A DNA stretch of 64,000 nt from Neelides folsomi (taxonomy: Eukaryota; Arthropoda; Collembola; Neelipleona; Neelidae), in the NCBI GenBank assembly GCA_034687125.1, contig JAQGBZ010000263.1, forward strand, positions 24,210 to 88,209, in the 5' to 3' direction. Within the stretch, counting starts at the first letter, position 1. Each line of letters starts with the position of its first letter. Under the pieces are notes generated by a model. That model had not been told where the DNA came from. It made no database searches and saw nothing but the letters and a program-made list of their open reading frames with translations. Shown here piece after piece: positions 1 through 12,100 of the stretch. The position numbers and the translations under genes were made by a program.

Positions 1-15
1 TTCAATATGTTTCAG

Positions 16-3000
16 GAAAATTTTCTCTCGCGAGCAACTGCAAAGTTGAGTTTGATTGGAATGATCCAATCTCTGTTGGAAAGACGGTCGCATTCAGCGT
101 GAGAGTAAGTGCATTATAGTCATTAAATATACTCCATAGGATGCAGTTTGTTTAACACATACATTATTACGCCAGAAGGAATAATCGACAAATTGTATCA
201 AAGGGTGAAATGGTGTGATTTAGGTGATAAAATATTTTTCAGTTTTTTCAACGCGGAGGACGACCTTATCCAGTCTGTGACAAAGATAACATTCTCATAG
301 AGGTTAAAAAGGATTCTCAGCGCGTTGCTGTTGTCACTGAATTTGGAGGGAATAGTCAAAATCCGAATGATGCAAATCTTGTGAATATCAAATTCTCCGT
401 GAGGAAAGCAGGCCAATACTCAATTAATGTCCTTGTGGAGAATAATCACATAACTGGAAGCCCTTTCTTGTAAGATTCTATTAAATATATCGGGGCATAG
501 ATGATGAATTAATTTAATATTAGATGTGGAATTTTGATGAATTATTGTTGATAATAGGAAATCGTTCCTCCCTGGAGTGATTGATCCCCTCAAAACAATT
601 TTTCTCCGGCAGACCTCCACTGTTGTTTGTGTCACAGGAGTTCCTCATAAATTAGTCATTGAGCCCAGAGATTCTTTTGGGAACAGTTGCCGGCCACAAG
701 ATTTTAATTTGAATCTCTTCCGTTTTGTCACAGAGAAAGTAAATGAACATTTTTATATGTAAAATATTCCATTCTTGAATACATTCTTGAATATTAAAAA
801 ATAATTTGAAAAATTCCTAATTTGATATAAAATCTAATTTTTAGGTTGGGAAAAACGGTTCTCATTCTACAGCAAGTAATTGCACCGTCCAATTTTCTCA
901 AGATCAAGAGATGGCCAAGTATTCACCTATGAACCCCGATTCTGGACGCGTCGCTCTTACAATTCGATTCCCAGATTCCGGAGTCTTCCGTGGAACCCTC
1001 ACTTACGACAATAAACCTGTGCAAAATGGGCGGTTCGACATCCTCACGCTGAACTCAATTGAGGCGAATGGAGTTCAAAAGAACATTGTGGCAAAGAGTC
1101 CGAATGTGTATTATGAAGGGAGAGTCCTTCAAATTGGATCTGAAGTGCAGAATAAGACGAGGAAAGTCTACGTCAGCGTCTCATCCAAGCAACTTGTGAT
1201 TAAAGAATATTTCCTTAAACTTCTTCCTATAAAATTAGCAACTTTTCGACTTTCTCCAAACACAAAGGTATTAATTTAAAGCAAAATCAAGTTTTATTTC
1301 TTGTGTGATAGAATAAATCATATTTATCTTTTCGAATTAACTCATGGCCAATTAACTTCAATGCTTTTTTGTACATTTTAGCTTCAATTTCTCATTGCAA
1401 ATAATTACGACGAAGTTCCCACAATTTTAATTGACGACGGATCTCAGCCAGTGATCAAATTAGCTATGCGGGATGCAAAAATCGTAGTGGCAACTTTTGT
1501 TCACTTTCTTCTACGAAATATAGGTAATAAATTAGATTACAAGCTCAATGGATTGGAGAAGTTTTAAATGAAGTTTTGTGAACACCTATACTAACTTTTA
1601 ACCTTGGATGAATTTAAGGTGGCTCTGAGACATTTCAAGACAAACAGGAACATTTTTTCAAAGAACTTCGTGAAGTTCACCGAAAACATCCTAGAGAGAA
1701 AATGACGCTGAAGATCACGCGAGAAAACATGGTTGAAAGTGTAAGTTTAAGAGAATTATGAAGTTAAAGTAAGAAAAGGGAACAATAAATTAACCTTTGT
1801 CCTTATTCCCAGACTTGGAAGGCGACGAAGGGTCTCTCGACGAGCGATTGGTGCAGAAACTTCGAAATTAGTTTTCTTGGTGAACAAGGTATTACTTTGC
1901 AAAGAGATAATTAAATTAAAATCTCTTTGTTGACTCCTTGATCTACTTTCCGTCTTTAAAATTACCTTCGAGCATCTTAACTATCTCAGCCTTCCACACA
2001 TTATTATTTCAAGCACACATTGAATCCCATTTAAATGTACGATTATGAATTCAGGGATCGACTGGGGCGGTCTTCGTCGCGAATGGTTCGAAATCAATTG
2101 CTCAAAGTTGTTTGAAAGTGGAAACCCTGTCGGGTTATTTTCCTCATTTGGCGACTCTCGTCTTGTTCATCCGAATCCTAACTCCCGATGGAAATTAAAG
2201 CATTATGAAATGGTAGAGCTGTATACTCAAGCTTCACTCAATCAATATATGTATTATCTCATGATTAAGGAAGCAAATTCCTAAAGGCCCTTTATATCAT
2301 TTAAGGCTGGGAGAATCGTTGGGAAGTGTCTTTACGAGTCTTCATTGGGAGCAGCATACCGTCAGATGGTCAAAGCGAGGTTTACTCGTTCATTCCTCGC
2401 TCAACTTATCGGCCTAAGAGTCCATTACAAAGTAAAGTGAACTTTAGTCCATTAATTTTATGAATTCTTAATTTACACTCTTACTTTTCGCTTCAGTATT
2501 TTGAACAAGATGATCCTGAGCTATACTTGAGAAAGATTAAATTCATTCTGGAGAATGACGTCGAACCAATGGAGCTCACTTTCACTGAAGAGGAGTACGA
2601 TCCCATGGGAAAGCTCATAAAGGTAAATTCTCATTTTCGGCCCCTCTTGAACAGAGTAAATAATTGATGGATGTTTGGGGATAGGTCGTCGATTTAGTTC
2701 CCGATGGTGTCAAAATCCCCGTCACGAACGAGAATAAAAAAGATTACCTCAACGCCCTGGCTCAATACAAACTTGCTTCTAAAGTGAAACCTGAAGTTGA
2801 TGCTTTCCTAAAAGGTCTCAATGAACTTGTGCCAGATGAGCTTTTAACTATATTCGACGAAAATGAACTTGAGGTATTTCAAAAACAATATTTTATTCAT
2901 TTACTAAAACACTTTTTCAAATGTAATTGGTATTTAATTTTCATTTGTTATTTTATTTTATTAGCTCCTTATGTGCGGGAACAGCGAATTTTCAGTTACA

Positions 3001-3324
3001 GAATTGAGGGAACATCATATCATCAGTGGTTCAATTGGCCAACGAAGTTTGGAATGGTTTTGGACAGCCGTGGCGAATATGACAGAAGAAGAGAAAGCCC
3101 GATTACTCCAATTCACAACCGGGTGTTCTTTGCTTCCACCCGGAGGATTTAAAGAACTCTCTCCGCTCTTTCAAATCACGCCTTCTCCGACATTCGGAAA
3201 TCTTCCAACTGCTCACACCTGCTTTAACCAACTTTGTCTCCCTGAACATGAGACATATGAAAACTTTGAAAAATCTTTGCGCATCGCAATTAATGAAGGA
3301 TCAGAAGGATTTGGACTTATTTAA
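16..3324 (+). CDS. AREL1: AREL1-like HECT E3 ubiquitin ligase, 5' partial
   Basis: This is the 3' part of an apoptosis-resistant E3 ubiquitin ligase 1 gene. The family transfers ubiquitin through a HECT cysteine, mainly to IAP-antagonist proteins in the cytosol. Twelve exons join in phase: 16-104, 243-469, 558-738, 845-1267, 1382-1523, 1619-1740, 1813-1888, 2055-2212, 2306-2431, 2497-2622, 2685-2873, 2965-3324. They give 738 residues before the stop; the human protein has about 820, so only a short N-terminal part lies before base 1. Exons 1-3 encode a filamin/Ig-type repeat (RKAGQYSINVLVENNHITG, ending GSPF). Exons 8-12 encode the HECT domain, beginning IDWGGLRREWFE and continuing AGRIVGKCLYESS and ARFTRSFLAQLIGL. 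The catalytic cysteine is in TAHTCFNQL, codon 3220-3222. The protein ends EGFGLI, a normal HECT C-terminus. No key residue is missing. Confidence 0.93.
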
Positions 3325-3418
3325 CAGGTAGAATGGAAGAGAGCAAGTACTATATATGTTACTAAAATGTGAGTACCTAACTAAATATCCGCTACATAGT
3401 AAACAAAGAAATTAACGC

Positions 3419-3424
3419 AATAAA
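3419..3424 (+). promoter_or_regulatory. Probable AREL1 poly(A) signal
   Basis: An AATAAA hexamer lies 95 bases after the AREL1 stop codon and is the first canonical signal downstream. Assignment rests on position only. Confidence 0.45.
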
Positions 3425-3942
3425 CATAGGACCATTAAATGTATATCTAATTTAAAAATAATAGATATTTAATTTATGTATAACATAGTTATATCAAAAT
3501 ATATGGTATATGATTAAAACTAAACTAAAAAATGCACAATTATACAATAAACTTTAAACCCAAGTACATTTATACAATATTTATGAGTGTACTATGTATT
3601 CTACTTTCTATTGTACTAATAGATAGTATACTTATAAGTAGGGTATTAGGTTTCATTTAGAAATGTATAACAAATTAATCTGAAATTGAATTCTCAAATT
3701 GCAAACTAACGAAAAGCTTAATAGTAATTAATAATTAAACTATTCCTAATTATAATATTTATAGTAATATGAAAAGTGATACGCAGTATTTCATATTGTC
3801 AATGTTAATGATTCTATGAGTTAAAGTTAGATTCAAGTACAAATACCTATACATACTTATTGATGTAAAAGAATAATATTACAATGAATTCTTATTTAGC
3901 GATATAGCGATATTATAATTACTACTGTTTAAATATCCAGTA

Positions 3943-4130
3943 CAGTGGAATTCGGTTATAATGAATCCGTTTATAGTGAATATCCTGATATAATGAATTA
4001 AAAATTTTGTCCCTTCATTTGAAAAATCATATACAAACAATGTTAAATGAACTTCGGCTATAATGAATATTCGGTTATAATGAACGTAAATGGTCGGTTC
4101 CTTGAGATTCATTATAAACGGATTCCACTG
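3943..4130. mobile_element. Tigger/pogo-like MITE, 188 bp
   Basis: The element has terminal inverted repeats starting CAGTGGAATTCGGTTATAAT on the left and, read inward from the right, CAGTGGAATCCGTTTATAAT. The first 25 positions of the two ends agree at 23. It is flanked by TA at 3941-3942 and 4131-4132, the target duplication of the Tc1/mariner/pogo superfamily. A CAGTGGAA-type end followed by a TTATAA-rich subterminal tract is typical of pogo/Tigger elements. Inner copies of a GGTTATAATGAA-like motif repeat in the subterminal parts. It is too short to code for a transposase and so would need one supplied in trans. Confidence 0.88.
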
Positions 4131-6135
4131 TAGTACATATATAAATTGTCGAAAGTATCTACTGCATAACAAAAGCCTTAGTATAGGCAAATAATTCTAC
4201 GTTATTTATTATCACATAGTCATATTTTTACTTCATTTTAAATGTTAACGATGCTAAAATGCAACTATTTATGATATCTTTTAATAGTAATTATAACCAT
4301 TAATAGTGCCTTGTGTTTAATGATACTTTAGGTTATACAAATACAATAAAGATAGATTTTATAAGTATTTAAATATAATACACAATTTTAATGAATCGAT
4401 CAGAACCTTATTTTAATGAACGCATGATTATATCCGCAAATATGCATCTTAACTGAACATGCACTACCTGATTCTTAACAAGGATAATACTGTAGGATAG
4501 ATTCCTCTACAATTCCTATTCTATTTCTAATATTAACAAGATTAAACGTTGACGTTAAATTTAAATTAATAGTTAAAGCAGCTGGCTGTTATAAAATTTT
4601 TAACTAAAAACTTATTAATTAAGTGAATAAATCAAAAAGGCAACAAGAGCAATAATGTTCTCAATGTTATAGTTAGCAATCTTGTAAAATATGATAATTA
4701 TAAAATACTTGTAAGTTTAGACCAGTAAAGATTACACGACCACTGAAAGAATAAACTCATCTGTAAAAATTAAAATTTCACTGGTATTATGCTATATATA
4801 TATTATACATAAAAAAGTTTTAGAAAATATAAAGTTAATTAATTAATAATACAAATATATTAGATCAGGAACTGTTAAATAATAAAATTGTACACTTCAA
4901 TATGAAGTATTGTTCTTATTTCAAAGTTTTATTATTAAACTTTTTAAAGATTTTAATGCTATCGTATTATACATAATAACGAAAGATTACTATTAGTAGA
5001 CACATAAATAACTTACAATTGACACTACAGATTTCAAATGGACCATGTACATAAAATGTGTATGTTATCATTGCTATTTTTATTCATTATTTCTTCTTAT
5101 ATCTATAACTTATTCAATTAAACTTATTTTTACAATAAATTGTTTATAACTATTTGTTAGACAAAATTAAGTTATAAAATATAATGTTCTATATTTTATA
5201 TCACATTTCATCCTGAACCATTCCACAACCAATGAGAAATAATAGGAAATTGTCATTATTTCACTATCAATAAATTGATCGTTACTTTATTTGTTTGTTT
5301 AAATGCTTTAAATACATAAATATTGTGCTGTTTCTGCTAAAAGTAAATAATGCTTCTTGTATGAAAAGGAAGTTCCTTTTAAATTACCATTATGCATACA
5401 TTGAGGAAATTCATTTCGTTATTTATTTAAAAATCTCTTACATCATCAATTTCATCAATAAAAGAGGAAGCGTAATTTAAAATATGTTGCAAAAGACTTG
5501 GTTTAGGGTCCAAACAAAGAACCATAACGTTAATACAGAAAGCATTTAACAAACGCCTGTTTTGCATAGAGTTCACATTATGAACAATTTTCATTTCGAT
5601 GTCGCCTTATGGAGCTAGTTGATGGGAGTAATTATTTTTCTTAATTACCGATTACTTAAGTGGGTATTGTCATTAAATGAAAAAGTTCAAGAAAAAGTTT
5701 AGGTGGATTTGTTCGGGGTAGTTGATGACGTTGTTGGTGTAGAAGCCGGGAGTCGGGTGGGACATCTAAGATCCCGTGGTTGGACTGAGGGGGGACTATA
5801 GTCTGCTACATCTCTCAATCGTATGGCCATCATATCTTCCCTATTTTCCTTCGCTTTGATTCATCTGTATGAGAGATCTCAGCTGCACTCTGCACTGGGA
5901 CTGCAACTCGAGCAAGAAGTCAAGGAGGCGAAGTTAATTAAAATAAATACTTTAAATACCCGTACTCATGCAATTTCGAGAAATTGACCAAACATAGAGG
6001 CCGAAGAGAATCGGATTCCCAAGTTCCATCGTCTCCCCTCAGTCAAAGACACATTTGTAAATAAGCCAAGTTGCTGACTCATGATCTGAAAAGTGGACGG
6101 GATCAGAAGTCAAAATTGAATTTTCTCCGAGGAAA

Positions 6136-9100
6136 ATGGCTGCAAATTCTGGTGGAGTGACCGGTGGGTCAGTGGATTGGAGTGCGATCATCAAGCCCTT
6201 TGTCACTTACTCCGTCGGCTCATTGTCGAAAAACGAAGTTATTTCGCTCATTCGAGCCATCGTCGAGAGGTACAAAAAATAACAAATTGCTTGAACTATT
6301 TAATGTCCATTAGCTTGTGACAGATGTCTGTATATTTTACATTAAATAATAATATAATCATTAAAATTTCATTTATGTTAAAAAGTATGGAAAGGTCCAT
6401 TAATTTTGCTTAAATAGTTCACATCATTTTACAATTTTTTAGTTTTAAATATTAATTTATGTCTAAGTTAATTTTATTCAATGAAATTATTTTATCAATT
6501 TCAGCGAAAAAGACTTTGTAGAAACTGTTAGCCAAAGCAATCCTTATTATGTATTCTACGACGTCGTCACAGTCCTCTCTGCCCATGTCATCACAGCAGC
6601 TACAAACACAGATTTATGTAAGAACTTGGAAAATTACTTGTCAGCCATTTATGTAATCTATTGTATAATTTATTTATGAGTTCGTATCATAATCGAGATC
6701 ATCTTTATCAAATTAAATGGAATGAATTAAAGATGAAATTGAATATAATTTGATTAAACATTGCAGTGCCTCGATCAAGCTTTCCTGTTGCTTGTCAAGC
6801 TGCCAAAATTCTTTGCGAGTCATTCTTGAGTCGGTTTACTCACATCCTCAAAACATCTCACCCAATTTTGAACCTAAAAACCTACATAAACTCAATTCAG
6901 GTTACTTTTATCAAAAAGACCAATTGATCAATCCAAATCAAAATATTTTATGTAATTCTAATCCTTAATGTGCATGAAATGGCGGACATGTTTTAAACAA
7001 TATTATTTTTACACAGGAGTTCTGTTCTGGAACATTGATCTTGGCTCAAGACGAATTTTCCTACATCTTAGCATTACTCAAAAGCCAGGATCTTCCGACC
7101 AAAATACAATCAACATCTCCAAGTACGATTACATTTAATAGTTTTTATACGTTATACATTTTACATTATAGGAAAACGTTACAAATATTTTGTTTATAAA
7201 AATTAATAAAAATTGACATAGATTAATTAAATATTTTAATAACTGATGTAAATGTATTGCTAATCAAAATTTACTTTGATAGGCACTTGGGATAAAGAAG
7301 GAACAGCATCGGCCGTGAAAGAAATTCGTCGAAGCAGACTTGATCCATCTGTACTTCTTTATGATCAAATAGCTTTACCCGTTTTGAGTTTTCCTCATGA
7401 TAAACCTTTGAATGTAAGTTGTGTATTATTTATTATATTATCTACTATTATTTATTTTTTAATATTGTAATCTAAATTAATTAATTGTCAATTGTTTTTA
7501 GAAACTTTTTTCGAATGAAGTGCTCCAAATTTTCCAAAGCATTCGAGCCGGACAAACTTTTGTTGAACTCTGCCTTAGCTTACCTCATTTAAAGAACTTC
7601 TGCCCCGAGTCTATTAGTTTAATGGCAGATGCAGTTCAACTTATTTATTCAAAGAATGCGAGTTCAAAAAATCCTAGGTAAAAAGCTAAAGTTTAAAACG
7701 TTTCTACATTTGTTATTTTAAAATGTTAAGATTAAAAAAATCATTAAATTAATTATTTCAGTATCGACATATCTGCTCTTTCTGAAGAAATGAAATTGGT
7801 GTACAAGTTGCTCTCGATGCCGCTTCAGAGCATGCTGACTTCGGCTGATATTCATCGGCTTAATCAGCTTGCAGTAGCGGTTGGGAATGTTTCTTTTGCA
7901 CTAATTCAATATTTCTACCCAACTCCCCCAAAAGACACACAGGCTGTTGGACCACTCAACGAAAGCGAATATGAAATTGGGATTTGGATAATTTCTGAAG
8001 TTGTTTGGACCCAGAGGAAAATATTATCTATTTTTAAAGACAATTCAGGCCTTCCTCAATGGGTAAGATAAAAACATTATTTTTAATTTCATCTCCATCT
8101 TATTCATTGTAATGTAACATTTAATATTAACTCTAATTTAATCTTTCAGGTTTGGCTAAATTATAATTTAACTCAATCACGGATTCTTTTCCTCAATTTT
8201 CATTCGTACATGAGCTTCGTGAGTCAAGTTGAACCTTTAAAGACTTCAGATGGGAAAGAGAAAGGGAAGAAAATAAGTCTAATTGCCGTTCAGCAAGTTT
8301 GGAACGAAATGTTGACAGCGATGACAACTCACGCAATTGACATGCTTCAAAGCCTCCTCCATCCCTACGCCCCAATGACTGATTCGAAAATTACTGGATC
8401 TCGCCTTTCCAATTTTAAGATCGATTACCAAATTAGCAATAGCGATCGAATTAAGATATTTTTCGATGGGCTTAACTTCATTGAAATCCTCATTCAAATT
8501 GCGACCCTGAGTTATCGAAAGTCTTGTAGACTCAAACTCGCAAAATATTTCAGCAGTCAGGCGAAGAAGGAAAACTTAAACGAAACATTTGAAGCGGCGG
8601 AAACGAGCCTCGAACTCTCGAGCAATATGTTCAGTGAAGATGAGAATAATGGGAACAGCAGTCGGGTTGTGACAGTTGAACCATCAGGATTTGGTGAACA
8701 GGATAATATTGATTTAGAAATTGAGGACGAAAATGATAATCACAGCGTCTCGGATTTAATGACCACGGAAGACGAAGACGAACCAGACGATGAAGATGAC
8801 GAGGACGGGGATGAAGCAGTTGCTCGAGGGATAAGGAATTCAGAAGGGAAAGCTGGAGAGGCCGAGTCTGCTAGTAATCAAACCGAGAACGACGATGAGC
8901 CAATTCTTGGTAAATGGTTTGAGTCCGTTCTTTCTGTTGAAAACCATGAAAAGGCCGAGCTTAGTTTTGGAGCTGATCATATTGGGAAAAAATCTCCAGT
9001 GCTCGATTCTAATAAATCTGAAGAAAATATTTTCAACCTTTTCCAAGAAATTTTCGTTCACGATCGAGAAAGTCCACTAGGGGTAAAAAATTAAACTCCA

Positions 9101-12100
9101 ACTTTATATTATTAAATACTTCTAATTGTGAGTCGATTTTACATTTGTTTTTTTTTGAAATTTTAGTTTATGAATTCAGCCTTAAAAGTTGTATCTTTAC
9201 TCACGAGAGACATCATTGCAAATTCCAATCCAATTTTGCAAAAGATTGCAAAAATGAACTGCAATGAGCAGATTCTGACGCTTTTAGCAATCGTCCTTAA
9301 AGATTTGGATCTTGAAAAGTCATCTACTGAAATTGGTAAAGAATATTTATTTCTATCAGTATTAGGCTATGTGACTATGTGTAAGTTAGTTCGGATTTTT
9401 ATTAATTGTTTTTATTCATAAGTTCTGTGAACATATATAATTTTTTGTGGATTTCAGGTGCAATATCAACGATATTCGACGAGGATTTAAATTTGCTCTT
9501 TATTCAATTTTCATCTGAATTAGCAAAATTAGTGCAAAACATGATTGCACAGAATTTCCTATCTGGAAATTTGACGACTTTCTTCCTCGAGCAGTTGACA
9601 ATCGATTTGAATGGAACTGGAAGATGGCCTTTGGGTTTATTCCCCCGTTCTCTCGCAGTAATGGTCCAAATTCTTCTTTTGAAGTCGGAAAACAAGGAAA
9701 CGTTTGTCGTGTCCATCTTGAAGAGAGTTCTTGACACATTGGCAGAAAACTGCTTGTCACCCGAAGTTCCTCCAGGATATGCTGACCTTCCAGTGGAGCA
9801 TGTTCAAACTCTCGTTTTCCTTTTTCACACTCTTTCTCTCATGCAAAAGAAAGCGATTATGATTGAAACTTCAACTACGATAATTAATGTAATTTTAGCT
9901 ATTTTATTAATTTTTTTATAATTTATCAAATCAAACAATTATTTATATTTTTAAGATAATAATAATTATTGGGATTTAATAATTTATTATATTTTAAATT
10001 TATAGGTGAGCAAAGCACCAAAGGGAAGTTTGACCCAATCGCACCAACTATTGAGTTTAGGCAGATTGCTTCTCATTTTCGACTATTTCATCCGACAACT
10101 TTACGAGCCTGGGATCAATCTTGTGAATCAAATTCAATACAATCTTTTTGGAGAGGACACATCTGGGAGTTATAGCCCAAAACTATCTAAAACTTCAAAA
10201 GATGACACATCCGAAGCACAAAATACTAGCGTTGATCCACCATCAAGCAAACCGCTTCCACCTGCTCGTCTTTTCTGTGAATGTTTGCCTGTAGAGTCGA
10301 GCTTTGAATGTGAAGCGTCTGGGTCAGGGCCTAAGTTCTATAATTTGATTGGAACTGAAGTGAATTATCAAGAGAATCCTCGACTCGATGGCCTTGCCAT
10401 GAATTTCCTCATGAACAAAAATGACGCAAATTTGAAAGAGAAGAATGAATATTCGGAGGTGATCGAAGCCATCCTGGCCCTCTATGACCTTCCATTTCCT
10501 CTTGAAAGAGGAGAGAAAGGAAATGAAGTTCTTGACTCTTCTTGGTATTACGTGGAATATTTCTTGATTCGTCTTCTCTTCGGTCTTCCCCCTCCACACG
10601 AGTTTCTGGAAAGACTTGAAGAATCGGAGCCTTCAGAGTTCCTTACCCGTCCAGCTACAGTCCTCTATTTGATTACGTGGATCCCAAGGATTCAAAACCG
10701 AGTATTTACCTCTTGGATCCGGGACATTTTTTCTAAACAGGGACTTCTCATAGCTCAGGCTGAGGAGTTGGTCAATAAAGCCAACTCTTGGGGCTACAAA
10801 TTTAGTGGGAAGTTCCTTGAGTACTCTTCACTCTGGCTCAATTCAGGAAATGTTGGGAAAAATGATTCACCTGTGTATTATTACGCCATTGAAGCGGCTC
10901 TAAACTATGGCCTTTTTGGTCTTAAGTATGATGATGGAATTTCATGTGAAGGGATTTTGATTGACATTCTCAGCTCGCTCCAACGACTTCTTACTTTAGA
11001 ACTCTTGAGGAATACCGCAGGTGGTGCAACAGAGAAAAGAGAAAAATCTGCCATTTATTTGTTGTCCATTGCGTCGTCTTACTTGATGCAGAATGTGATG
11101 GGAAGTGTGATTGGGAAGAACATTGATCCAAATTTGAAACGAGAATTGGATGAGTTGATACAGAACGAACAGGAATTCCACCATTTCCCAGAGATCAATG
11201 GAAGCAAATTCAAATCTGACAATATTCCCGGAGAATCTTATTTGTTGGCTGTCATCAATGGACATATGAAGTGCAAGAAGGGAAAGTTTAAAGTGAACTT
11301 GACACATCTCATCACTTCAACTGTGAAGGTGATTGGGAAGGATCAAAACATGAGGACATTGTTGTATGCATTGCTTCTTGACAAATCAACCGAGTCAATT
11401 GGGGAGTTCATTGGGTCGATGATCGAACCTGATGTTTATAAGAAAGTTGATTCGCCATTGAACGATGAACTTGTGGCGATACTTGGACTCAAAGTCCTAC
11501 ATGTTATTACATCCCCAGACTTGAGGGGGATTATTAAAGAAGATGGGGATTCAGCCTTTATTGAAGAATCTCTCCAAGCTCTTGTGACGATTTTGAGCCA
11601 AAAAGAGAATTTCCATTCAATTTTCTCAAAGATCCTCCTGGAAAATTCCGGAACTTTGTTTCTTCGAATGATTGATATGGTCATTGAGACGAAGAGCGAA
11701 GGAGTTTTGGCCAAATCTTTCGAGTTGCTCACTTTAATATTTTCTCAAACTGGACCACCTGAAAGCATGCGAAGTTTCCTCCAACTCCTCCTTCAATATG
11801 AAGAAAAATTGGAAATGATTCCTAAACAAACATTTTCCCCTACGTTTTTCCGTTCAGTCCGAGTTGTGTCATCCGTTTGTAAATTTATCTCGTCTCTCAC
11901 AAATCATTTGGTTAAGTTTGACGAAGAACGGAAAGTGTCTGGGAGCATTGTTCCTAAAATCCTCAGCTTGACCATCCAAGAAACGAAAAAGAATGTTGAT
12001 ATTAATGAGACATTCTTTTGGGAATCATTCGTCCACATCCTTCCTCATTTAATTGATATGGCTGGGATTTGCGATGTTCCGCAAGGGCACGCTCTTCTCT

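Larger units (their letters stand above)
3325..6135. other. AT-rich intergenic region between AREL1 and UBR4
   Basis: No coding exon is visible. The first 2.2 kb is very AT-rich and contains one MITE (3943-4130). From about 5690 to 6135 the base composition rises toward that of coding DNA, which fits a promoter and 5' UTR for UBR4. Short open frames here show no family similarity and no splice-compatible neighbours. Confidence 0.6.

Noticed and set aside
5295-5480. 61-aa plus-strand frame in the spacer before UBR4
   Set aside because: Very AT-rich, Ile/Asn/Lys-dominated chance frame.
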